64,000 nucleotides of DNA from Phoronis australis (Eukaryota; Phoronida; Phoronidae): assembly GCA_002633005.1 (NCBI GenBank), contig NMRA01000494.1, positions 64,001-128,000 on the forward strand, given 5' to 3'. A program made the position numbers and the translations under genes. Positions 47,171 to 57,420 of the stretch are shown one piece after another. How positions within the stretch are numbered: position 1 is the first letter of the stretch; every line of letters begins with the position of its first letter. The notes below the pieces were generated by a model that saw only the letters and a program-made list of their open reading frames with translations, ran no database searches and was not told where the DNA came from.

Positions 47171-50100
47171 ATGGCAGACGTTAGACATTATTTAAGAAAT
47201 AGAGGCAGAGAAAGGGCAGCTGCGATACGAAGACCACTTCCAGACCGACAAAACCCGTTGGAGAGCCTGAGTAGCGAGGAAGTATTCCGTAGGTACCGCT
47301 TCGTACCCAACACTATAGTCTTCATATTAAATCTAATCAATATAAACCAATACCACAGCAACACATCGTTACCGCCTCTTTACAAACTCCTCCTGACCCT
47401 CCGCTTCCTCGCCTCAGGCTCTCATTACACCCTCATCGGGGAATCTCTAATGTATGGAAAATCGACAGTGGGACGAGCAATCCGTCAAGTTTGCTGTGCT
47501 CTGATAAAGACCGCCGGCCACTTTGTGGCATTTCCAACGGGAGATAGTGCAAGAATAACCAAGTGCCGGTTTTCTGAGTTGTCAGGTAAATATGGATCAT
47601 TTCTTAATTGTTATTTACTGAGAGTGAGAGCGGGATTTTCGGCCACACGTTAAACACGAACGCTAACGCTTGAGGGCGTCGTTGTTTGTTTATAAGTTGA
47701 CCTACATTTCCGCGCTCAGCCTTTGTAAATTTGCCGGACAACGTGGGCGGAGATGGCTTCGTCATCGTGAGTTTTGTTGTCAATTTATCGTGAAAGTTCG
47801 TTAAATGTGACCCCTTTAACAGTTTTAGAAAGTTAAGTCAACCATAAGACAAATGTCACTTAGTGCATTTGCCTTATTCGGATCAATGTTTGAAACATGA
47901 CCTCTGTTCTGATCCACAAGGCACTAGTGACTATCATGTGTCTCGTCGACTTGCAATGTTGCTGATAGATTCATTTCCCAGCCACAACAGGCGGTAATAA
48001 TCATGGGTGGCACAGAAAAAGGCAGTGTTTAATGAAAAGAACAGAGAGAGATACTTTGATACGAAATACCCACAACAAACAGGAGCCACAGTTTCTTTTT
48101 GAGGCTCGTCAATGTCATTTTTGGTGTCAGAAAAGACAACTTAGGACTTCAATTTTTAGATAGCTTTTGCGGGGCAATGTCACTTCCATTGCTGCTCGGA
48201 TCCCTCTGTTTCCGGCAAGTCTCTCAGCAGTCTTGTAGTGGTAAAATTAGAGGTAAGTAGGCGCCCAAAGCCCACCGTATGACCTCGAGCACTGAACGTA
48301 ACTTACGGTGCGTAGGCGCTATGGTTGGGTGCACCTACGTGCGCCTACGCCCCACTACAACACTGTCTCTCAGTCTTCTAGCTGGCACCCAGTAGCTGAC
48401 GGTCGCTGCTGACAAAATTCAACGCCCAGTATATTGCTACTTTGCTGAGACACTTTTAACATATCGGAATTCTGAGAAAGTGGCACTGAGAGGTAGCCAA
48501 AAAGTACAATAAGTGACACTATGTTTTTTTAAAACAATCAATCAATTTTGCATTTTGATCATTGAATTGCCCCAGGTGGGACCTATTATTCGTGTTGTAC
48601 CTGTAGCAGAAGCTCTCTAGTAATGGTTATGATGTAGCATTTTTTAATCATAAAATACAGTTTATTTTAAAAAATGTTTGCTTGGTTTGTGTTCCATACA
48701 GTCCTATTAACCCGAGATCATTTCACCTTTACTGATTTTGATGTAACACTAGGGATACATACATTCATTGTTGATGTCATTTTTTAATTCGATTTTATCA
48801 CAGGTTTCCCGAATGTGTTAGGTGCAATAGACTCTACCCACATCAGAATTCAGAAACCGGCAGAGGGAAATTCACATGTCTTTGTGAACCAAAAGATGTT
48901 CCATAGTGTTAATGTCCAGGTAAATCCAATGTGCTAAAATTTGTAGAACCACTTTTCCACTCTGTTTTGCTGCAGTCTCTATTTTCCCTTTATATATATA
49001 CACTTAATGTTTAAATTAAGTTCATCATGTCACGACAAGTTATTGTTTGAACACTTTTACATACAATTAATAGAACCAAGAGAATCGTTTACATCTATGG
49101 TAGGCCTACTTGCATTTAGCTTAGATCTCTCTCAGATGCTATCATTAATTTATGAATATAACGAAATTCAAAGTAGTACATACTTTTGGCATAAGAAAAT
49201 TATAACTTTACTAGCCAAGAAAACTGTCATAAAATATAAAATAGATCTTTAATTGGGGAAAGTCCACTGCTGTGTTATGAAATTGAATAAATGAATAGAT
49301 TATTCATATAAAGCAGAGCCAATCGGGCAGGTGTGGTGGCCACTGCAACAATATTTTTGGTATGACAAGTGTGTTTTGAGTCTTTTATAACGCACCGAAT
49401 GACGTGAGAATTCTAATTTCCTTCAAATGTATAACTTATGCCTGTGAATATTAACTAGAAATTGGTGTAAAAGCCTTTTGAGTTTAAGAATTGTTGAAAT
49501 TTTAATCAAATATTCCAACTTCACATGATGTTGTGAATGACGGATGTACATACAGGCGGGTCAGCGGCGTCAAATCCCTCATCGAAAAGTGCGAGGAAAT
49601 GAATTGGTTGAGTACCTTTTATTAGTGTGAGCGTTAGAAAAGCTAGGCTCAGGATTTTGAACCATTCTTGACGGAAGGTGTTAAAAATTCTTCAGAAACG
49701 TAACATGGGTCACTTTTGAGGTGGAACTTCAATGGAAGAAAATCTCAACAGCACCAGATAATATCACCGAAAGAGTAAGCGCCCTCTGCAAAACCGTATG
49801 TTCACCAAACTAAACAACAAAATGTATTTAATGAACAAATTTTTTGCTTTGTAGATGTGCTGTGATGCAAAATTTCGAATAACAAATTGTGTTGCCAAGT
49901 GGCCTGGCAGTGTGCACGACAGCAGGATTTTTCGGAACTCGATGCTATGTCTACAATTTGAACAAGGTATGCCTTATCAGTGTTGTATTTACAGGTGCTA
50001 TTACAGAGAGAGTGAGAAATAGCCAGGCATTAAAATCAGTAATAAAATCAGTGTTCGTATCACAAATTCATTGGGAAAAATGAGTGTTCTGCAATGGACT

Positions 50101-51098
50101 AAAGTGAATTTGTATGTGAAAATGATGGAGAGTATTATTTTCCTACGTTTTGCATGTTACCAAAAAAACAAGAAAAAAAATCGGTTTTCGTATCACAAAT
50201 ATACTAAAGTGAATTTGTATGTGAAAACATCACCATTTGTGTTCTTGAGCTGTTGAATTTTAGCTTAATTGATAAATATTGGATAGATATTGGAAAAACT
50301 TCATTACATGAGAAAACTGGCTTGCATTTAAGTTGGTTTTGCCAATTATTACTAAAATAAAGGGTTCTTTCTTTGATAAAAGTTATCAATAAACATTTAC
50401 ATTTATCTTCAATTGTCATTTCTGGTGGCTTTCTATTAAAGAACACCCTAAATCAGAATGGACATTGCAGATGTTGCAAATAGTGCCTTCTTTAACATAA
50501 ATGGGGCTTTAGATCAAATAAATTACGCCAACTTGTCATGTTCATTTGTCTGAAACATGTTCTTTATATAAACTATCACAGCATTATAAAAATGTTAATA
50601 TTTTCAGTTTGGTTACCATGGATCAGTTAAAAACACAAATACAGTGCTCTTAACTTTATTTGGATTGACATGTGCGTTAACTTAAACAATTATATTGAAT
50701 TATGGTAAAAACTTTTCAATTTTGTTCGAGAATCATTGTGAAAACTGGCATTTTTGTTCATGCTCAGTCAGTGCTCCTGTTTAATGTTCACTTGCTAAAT
50801 CATTGCAAATTAATTCCATGATAGCATGAAATTGTGCCAAATTGAAATAATTCAACTGACATCAAGGATTTCATTGTAATAATTGTTTTAATTTTTCTTT
50901 ATTCAAGTGAACACAGAGGAATTTTGTTAGGAGATTCGGGCTACCCTTATTGAACGTTTCTAATGACGTCATTTATTAATCCTGGTGATGATTCAGAGGT
51001 CTCTTTCAATAACGCATTAAATTATGTAGAGCGAGAGTGTTAATTGAGCAAACGTTTGGTATTTTAAAGCGCCGTTTCTCTTGTCTTCATGGTGAGTT
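47171..51098 (+). pseudogene. HARBI1-like (PIF/Harbinger) transposase, four exons, broken
   Basis: Exon 1, 47171-47585, starts MADVRHYLRNRGRERA and carries the N-terminal helical region (FRRYRFVPNTIVFILNL; LPPLYKLLLTLRFLASGSHY; GKSTVGRAI). Exon 2, 48804-48919, has [19 protein letters not shown] with the first catalytic Asp. Exon 3, 49855-49966, has CVAKWPGSVHDSRIF. Exon 4, from about 50910, has LLGDSGYP (second Asp) and IEQTFGILKRRF (Glu). Exons 1-3 join cleanly, phases 1, 0 and 1. Exon 4 is damaged: its start does not match the phase of exon 3, TGA interrupts after GYPY, and a shift of one base precedes IEQTFG. The frame then runs into the N at 51099 within the HGEL motif, so the C-terminus is lost. 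It could be an old transposon or a decayed domesticated HARBI1 gene; the subterminal repeats upstream favour a transposon. No MYB-like partner gene is seen. Confidence 0.8.
48250..48365. mobile_element. MITE (GTTGTAGTG family), copy 2
   Basis: Reverse-orientation relative of 30684-30869, ending GCGCCTACGCCCCACTACAA, then CACTG. It sits in intron 1 of the HARBI1-like gene, so it inserted after or into that element. Confidence 0.5.
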
Positions 51099-51099
51099 N
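51099..51099. other. Single undetermined base joining Harbinger to BEL
   Basis: Left of the N the sense strand encodes the HARBI1 HGEL motif; right of it the antisense strand encodes the C-terminal VVELFPGSD of a BEL/Pao polyprotein. Both are cut mid-domain at the same base, which a natural insertion would not normally produce. Confidence 0.65.
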
Positions 51100-54000
51100 A
51101 TCACTGCCAGGAAACAGCTCCACAACACGTGCCATCTTCCAAGAATTCCGGGGAACGTTATCGTCAACAATTAGCCCAACGTCGTTGACCGATAAATTTC
51201 TGTGAGCACGTTTCCACTTTGAGCGTTCTTGTAGAGTGACTAAATATTCCTTTCGCCATCGATTCCAAAAGCAGTTGGCCAGATACTGCACACGCTTCCA
51301 CATTTTGCGACAGGTAACATCACTTTCCTCGAATTTTCCTGGCGGCACCATCCACTGCGAGCGTAGTGTAAGAATGTGGTTCGGTGTCAACGCGTTGAAG
51401 TCATTTGGATCGTCGGTAACAGTCGTAAACGGCCGGCTGTTGATGATGGATTCGACCTCACAAATGAAAGTGTGGAAAGCATCGTCGTTGAGATTTCTTC
51501 CATGTGACCTTAAAAGACCATTGAGTATCTTCCTGATAGTGCGAACTTGACGTTCCCACACGCCTCCATGGTGGCTTCCAGTCGGTGGATTAAATTTCCA
51601 TTTCACCTCACGGCTCAACAACTCATCATTGATCTGTTGCTCCAGCCTCAATTCACGGTCAGCTCCGCGAAAATTCGTTGCATTATCGCTGCGGATTTCT
51701 TTCACTTCACCTCTCCGAGCCATAAAACGACGGAGAGAATTTATAAAGGAGCTCACATCGAGGTTTCTTGAGATTTCTACGTGAACAGCTCGCATACTAA
51801 GACAAGTGAAGACAACTGCATATCGCTTGCATTCTCGTCGTCCTTCTTTCACCACAAACGGTCCCAAATAATCAACGCCCGACCGAGCAAAGGGGACGTC
51901 ATAAGAGACTCTATCTGCAGGCAAGTCGGACATCTTCTGGCACGAAGTTGGAGCCTGTAGGCGTTTGCACGTAACACACTGTCGCAAAATTCGTCGCACA
52001 TTTGAGTTGGCATGGATAACCCAGTAAGTTTCGCGTATTTTCGCTAGGGTATGGTTTCTTCCTGCATGTCCCAACTTCTCGTGTGCATCGCGTATAATCA
52101 AATCACTTAGGTGACTATTCTTAGGTATAATTATTGGGTGACGTTCCGTAAATGGTATCTCAGCACACCTCAACCTCCCTCCAACAACCAGAACGCCGTT
52201 AACATCAAGCACAGGATTGAGGGATACGATAGGGCTTGCTCTTGAAAGTTTCCCGCCGTTCTTTAGTGCTGAAATATCTGATGAAAATTCTTGTCGCTGA
52301 ACACTTTTGATGATCACGATTTTCGCAACGTTAAGATGTTCAACAGTCAGTTGAGCGTTTTGGCAATCAAACTTCTTCTTGCGAGCCATTCGGCTGTCAA
52401 CAAAACGTGCAATCTTTGGGGGATCATGTACATTCGTGGCAATTTCGGCCTCGACGACCTTTCTATCTGCAGCCCACCTACGCAATAAATCCTTGAAGTG
52501 CAATAACCACGCACATCCGCGTGTCAGCTTATACCAGCTTGAGTAATGTTGGATTAAAACAGTTATCGGATCTCCAGGGGAGTCAGTGCACATACCGTAT
52601 GAGTCGACTTTGACTTCAGGGTCAGTTTCGGGGAAACTTGTGACGATGGCCTGCGTTGGCCAGTTGGCTTCCGTCTTCCACAAGAATTCGGGTCCGTTCA
52701 ACCAGCACGTGTTGATCAGCAGGTTCTCAGCACTTGTACCCCGTGATGCTACGTCTGCTGGGTTTTCGGTTGTTTTCACGTATCGCCAGTGACTGGGGAG
52801 CGACTTGTCACGAATCTGGCTGATTCTGTTGGCTACGAACACTTTGAATTGCCTGGCATCGTTGTTAATGTAGCGCAACACTGTCATGCTGTCGGTCCAA
52901 AATATGACATCGTCAACAGGAAACTCTAACTCATTTTCCATCATTCTGCCAATACGTGCGGCAACTGTTGCAGCGGTAAGCTCCAGCCTGGGAACGGTGA
53001 TGAGCTTAAGCGGTGCTAGTCTTGACTTCGCCATCAGGAAAGAACAATGTATACGTTCTGAGTCATCGACCTGTCGCAAGTAGATCACACAGCCGTATGC
53101 ATAAGAGCTGGCATCTGCGAAACAGTGCAATTGTCGAAGTTTCACATCCCCGAAATCAACAGGCTTGAGGCAGCGGCCGACAACAAATGATTCAAGCATG
53201 GAAATCTGTCGTTGCCATTCGATGAATTTCGATCGGAAGTCGCTCGGAATTTCGTCATCCCATCCAACTGCGCTGCAGCAAAGCTGTTGAAGGTAACGTC
53301 TGGCCGGAAGCACTGCCGGTGCGGCGAAACCAAGGGGGTCGTAAAATGACGATACCATAGACAAAATACCTCGTCTGGTGAAGGAGTAGTCTTTCAGACG
53401 AGTCTTGAAAGTAAACACGTCTTTCTCAACGGACCATATCACACCCAAGGCACGACTGGCTGGCAAATCGTCAATGGCCAAATCTAGGGTTTTAACTTCT
53501 TTGGCGCGGTCACTTTCAGGGACACCTTCAATAACGTTTCGGCGATTACTCAACACCTTCATCAGATTGAAACCACCTGCGGCACAGACGTCTCTTAGTT
53601 TGCGGACAAGGCGAACAGCTTCTTCAGTTGTCTTGACAGACCGTAGACAGTCGTCTACATAAAAATTACGCTTAATAGTGTTGTAAACCACTGGATCGTC
53701 GTACGCAAAATCATCTGCTGTCTTGCGCAGCGCAAAATTAGCACAACTGGGCGAGGAGGATGCGCCAAAGAGATGGACAACCATCTGCAAATCTTCTGGC
53801 TCAGTGCTGTAATTATCATCTGGCCACCAAAGAAAGCGAAAATAGTCCCAATCGTGTGGCGGTACACGCACTTGATGAAACATGGCCTCTACGTTCATCA
53901 TGACTACGACTCTCTCTTCCCGGAACCTGGTAAGCACACCAACAATAGAATTTGGCCCATATAGAAGGCAGTCGTTTGCGCTTTCCCCTGGCATTTGGCG

Positions 54001-54796
54001 CTACAGTCAAATACAACCCGCACTTTGCCTGGTTTATTTGAGTTGTAAAAACCGTGGTGCGGGATGTACCGTACTTTGCCTTTCATAGGTTTCTGGTCGG
54101 GAGGTACCTTACGAGCGTAGCCTTTGCTCAGAATGTCGTTCATGAAGGTTTCGTAATCTTGTCGATAGGTAGAGTTGCTAAACAACTTTCTTTTAAGGCC
54201 TCTTGCTCTCGATTGGGCTATCTCTCGGTTGTTCGCAACAGTATCACTTCCCTCTCGAAAGGGCAATGGAAATATGTAATGACCATCTGCGTGCTGAACG
54301 CCTCGGTTCACAGCATGTACATGTAGGAATCGTCTGTCGTCTTGGGAGTAGACGGCGTCGTCCTTCTCGTTAGCAGCGTATTCGCCGGTAAAGTCGTATT
54401 CGAATAATTTCTGAAGGAGCTGGCTTTGACTGACTTCCTTCATTTGGTCGAATATTGACAGTTGTCTAAACATTTCTGTGGTTGGGTTTTCCGTCATAAA
54501 CACATAGTTGCACGAAATAACACGCGTTGTCAAGTTCTGCAGTGCTATGGAAACGGGGCCGATGATCAACCACCCGAGTCGAGTCAACACGGCGTAGGGC
54601 CACCGTCTCTGCCTGGCACAACCTGTAGTGGTTCAGTCGCCTTGGCGCAGTTACTGCCGATAAGAAGGCCGATGTCAACATCAGAGTGGTCATCTGGAAT
54701 GTCTATATGACGTAAGTAAGACCACTGAGTTGACCACATCTTGAGCGGTGGGAATTCCTTCTCTAGATACAGTAATCTTGAAGTGGGCGTATACAA
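51100..54796 (-). pseudogene. BEL/Pao pol: RT, RNase H, integrase (frameshifted)
   Basis: The main open stretch (53994-51100) encodes reverse transcriptase with YFRFLWWPDDN and the active-site YVDDCL; RNase H with HCFADASSYAYG, PRLELTAATV and FWTDSMTVLRY; an integrase zinc-binding region with HEKLGHAGRNHT and CVTCKRLQ; and an integrase core with RSGVDYLGPF, IRSDNATNF and WERQVRTI (D, D, E). A DUF5641-like tail follows (LTPNHILTLRS). The N-terminal part lies in other frames at 54590-53904 (with GLKRKLFSN, VRYIPHHGFYN and VRVVFDCSAKCQG) and 54796-54584 (DIGLLIGSNCAKA), so at least three frame changes occur, near 54740, 54585 and 53995. All catalytic residues looked for are present, so decay is recent or partly sequencing error. 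The C-terminal end is cut at the N. Confidence 0.85.
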
Positions 54797-55271
54797 CAGG
54801 GAGGTTTATAACGTTCTGGCCAATCAAATCCTCTGCCTCCGTTTCAACCTCTGATTGTCCGTACATGGTTGTGAGCTGAAGCCTGCTCGGCACACCATTC
54901 ACATTAAATTGACTTAACAGATCATTTGTCGCAAAACAGCCTGATGAACCATTGTCAAGGAAGGCATAGGTGACGATGCTATCTTCGGAATTCGCCTTCT
55001 TGATACGCACAGGTATGATCGGCATCATAAGTGTAGTGTTGTGTGATGTAGTGGCGAATGTACCCCTGCGATCACCACCACGATCACTTAATTCTGTGTT
55101 CGTGGTCGCATCTCGGCGTTCTTGTTGGGTATCATGATCTTGTCGCTTGTTCTGTTTGGCTGCTGCGGGTTGGCGCTTGGGAACTTCAAACCCGTCGATG
55201 TGCATAATGATTGGGTGTCGTTTGTTGCATTTTTTTGCATTGTCCTTTGGATCTACAATTTTTCGAAGAAT
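54690..55271 (-). pseudogene. BEL/Pao retropepsin (protease) region
   Basis: The frame encodes MMPIIPVRIKKA and then VTYAFLDNGSSGCFATNDLL, an aspartic protease active site. It uses D-N-G-S-S, a variant familiar in BEL/Pao elements, in place of D-T/S-G. The stretch continues to FKITVSREGIP, where the frame changes to pol. The 5' side touches the N at 55272 and a duplicated block of about 180 bases. Confidence 0.75.
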
Positions 55272-55272
55272 N
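55272..55272. other. Single undetermined base between two duplicated blocks
   Basis: About 180 bases before the N (from about 55088) are repeated, with a few differences, in the 180 bases after it; both blocks end TTTTTCGAAGAAT on the plus strand. This is what two overlapping contig ends or haplotypes placed end to end would look like. Confidence 0.75.
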
Positions 55273-57004
55273 TAACTCTGTGTTCGTGGACGCATCTCGG
55301 CGTTCTTGTTGGGTATCATCTTGTCGCTTGTTCTGTTTGGCTGCTGCGGATTGCCGCTTGGGAACTTCAAACCCGTCGATGTGCATAATGGTTGGGTGTC
55401 GTTTGTTGCATTTTTTGCATTGTCCTTTGGCTCTACAATTTTTCGAAGAATGTCCGGGTTTTAAACATCCGAAACATAATTTCCGTTCAATCACAAATTG
55501 TCGTCTTTCCTCGTAAGGTTTCGCACACAAAGCGTTACAAACATCTACGCGATGGTTGCCGTTACAGTAGATGCAAGAGACAGTTTGATGCTGGGTAATG
55601 TTCACCTCTAATTTACCAGTTGGTCGCTTACCGAAAACTGGATCAGAAAAGATGAAGGACTCATCACAAACAAAGTTCACAAAATACTCGAATGTCACGT
55701 CACGAGTAAATCTGCCGCGAATCTTACTGGCCTCGCGCCGCCATCTATTTTGCATAGGCGCAGGCAGTTTTGACATGAGTTCTTGAAGATTTTTGGGATG
55801 GTCAAGTTGGATCAACTGATTAATGTCTTTCAAGGCATTATAAGCAGTCTTTAGAGCAATTGAAAAACGGGAAATCGGCACAGAATCTTCTAAAACCAAC
55901 TCTTGCTGTCGTTTNTGGGATCCGAGGAAAGTCCAAAAGTTTTTGAACGTATGCTGTTGCCACAACAAAACTATTGCCATATTGTTGCTCTGAGAGCCGT
56001 TTGGCTTCAGAATACCCATTGTACGTTGGCATGTGTAAACAGCTTCGCACAAGTTCATTCGCACCTCCTGAAGTATACTGCTCTAGATAATAAAGTTTAT
56101 CAATCTCGGAATCCAGCTTGCTTTCTACGCGAACTTCAAACGCCCTGATGAACTGACGGTACTGGTCTGCATCCCCGTTGAATTTCTTTATCTTTGGTGT
56201 AGGCAAGGACCTTCTAGCAACGAAGTCCAAAATACCCGAAACGTTCTCGGCGCTTGGCATAAAATAACGAGAGTTCACAGAAGGTGGCGCTAATGCGGGA
56301 GCGACGGATACAGCCGGAGGATAGTAACAAGTGCTAACAGCAGGTGTCGCCAATGCGGGCGAGGACGATGTAGCCGGTGGATAGTTCATAACAGGACGCG
56401 CTAGTGTGGGAGCAGCGGATGCAGCCTGCCACATAGTCGCTGGATCACAAGGTACACAGGGTGCAAACCTAGGCACTGCACACACAGCAGGTGTCGACAT
56501 AGACACAGTCACTGGATCACAAAACGAAGATACGGGCACAAAGTCTGATGCAAAGCCAGGCACTGTGGACACAGCAGGTGTCGACATAGTCACAGTCACT
56601 GGATTACATAACGAAGATACGGGCACAAAATCTGATGCGGATACATTGAGTGACGAACTGTGAGGGTTGCGAGAGGGGGTATGCTGCTCACTAACGTCAT
56701 CGAACCCAGCTTCCAACTCAGCCAACTCAGCGTGGATCTCAAGTTCCTGACGCTTGAAACTTATTATACTGTCCTCCTTGCGTCGTTCCGCATCCAAACG
56801 TAGTTCTTCTAAAACCAACTCTTGCTGTCGTTTCAGAATGTCTTGCTTAATTCGCAGTTCAGCTTTCCTCGCTCGTTGGGTGGCTCTTAGGTCACGCTCG
56901 GTTGGCTCCCTATTCACGGTATCGATGTTGATAGGGGCATTGTGTAACTCGTCCACTGTTCCTGGATTCATATCCAAACTCTTGGTAGTCTCTTGAGCAG
57001 TCAT
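55273..57004 (-). pseudogene. BEL/Pao gag-like polyprotein with zinc knuckles (interrupted)
   Basis: From MTAQETTKSLDMNPGTVDE (57004) the frame encodes a coiled-coil-like charged region (RKAELRIKQDILKRQQELVL), a Pro/Ala/Ser-rich repeat region with tandem VPVSSxCxPVTVxMSTPAV units, then a DUF1759-type domain (PKIKKFNGDADQYRQFIRAF; LYYLEQYTSGGANELV). After the N at 55915 the rest lies in another frame: ALKDINQLIQLDHPKNLQEL, then three zinc-binding motifs, CIYCNGNHRVDVC, CFGCLKPGHSSKNC and CKKCNKRHPTIMH. The break coincides with the N, where LKRQQELVLE coding sequence from upstream is repeated, so it may be an assembly fault rather than a mutation. Confidence 0.78.
55915..55915. other. Single undetermined base beside a 28-bp duplication
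   Basis: The bases before the N, CTTCTAAAACCAACTCTTGC and on to TGTCGTTT, also occur about 920 bases further on (around 56806-56834) in gag. The reading frame changes at this N. Confidence 0.65.
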
Positions 57005-57040
57005 TTGAAACAAAATGTAGGAGCCATGGGCATTGAACAC

Positions 57041-57420
57041 ACGGGATAGTCGGATATGATACGTTTATTTTCAACAAGGTTGACGTTATGCTTACTGTCC
57101 GACAAGGCCGGTTTCACTGAAACAAATATAACGAATAATAAGTCTTTGGAAATACAGCGTTCACGTTACAATACAATAAAGATATTCCACGTAATACAGC
57201 ATGGGCTAATTAAACAGTCTTACACAATACGAGAAACAGCCAGTGAATTCTACGGTAATATGCGGAAAAATAGTATAAACTTACAATGATATAGGCTCTA
57301 GGCTCCATAAAAACATCGTTAGCGTTGTACGCGTTACCAGTATAGCGGTTCATGTCAAGAAGGCCAGATAGTACCGGAAAGTCTGTTATATAAGAAGCTT
57401 AACCAATTGACACACGTAGT
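57041..57420 (-). repeat. Possible 5' LTR region of the BEL element
   Basis: On the minus strand a TATATAA-like box (57386-57394) precedes, by about 320 bases, an AATAAA-type signal (about 57063-57068), just before the gag start. This is the expected promoter-to-poly(A) order in an LTR. No second LTR exists in the window to confirm the ends, and no clear primer-binding site was found. Confidence 0.3.

Larger units (their letters stand above)
51100..57004 (-). mobile_element. BEL/Pao LTR retrotransposon, incomplete
   Basis: The minus strand carries, in the usual order, gag (57004 to about 55270), protease (about 55070-54700) and reverse transcriptase-RNase H-integrase (about 54700-51100). The gene order and the details (DUF1759-type gag, three zinc-binding motifs, LDNGSS protease, RFLWW and YVDD in RT, a DUF5641-like end after the integrase) are those of BEL/Pao. 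The 3' end and 3' LTR are missing at the N at 51099; a possible 5' LTR lies at about 57041-57420. Frameshifts and two N joins break the reading frame, so this copy is not autonomous as assembled. Confidence 0.88.
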
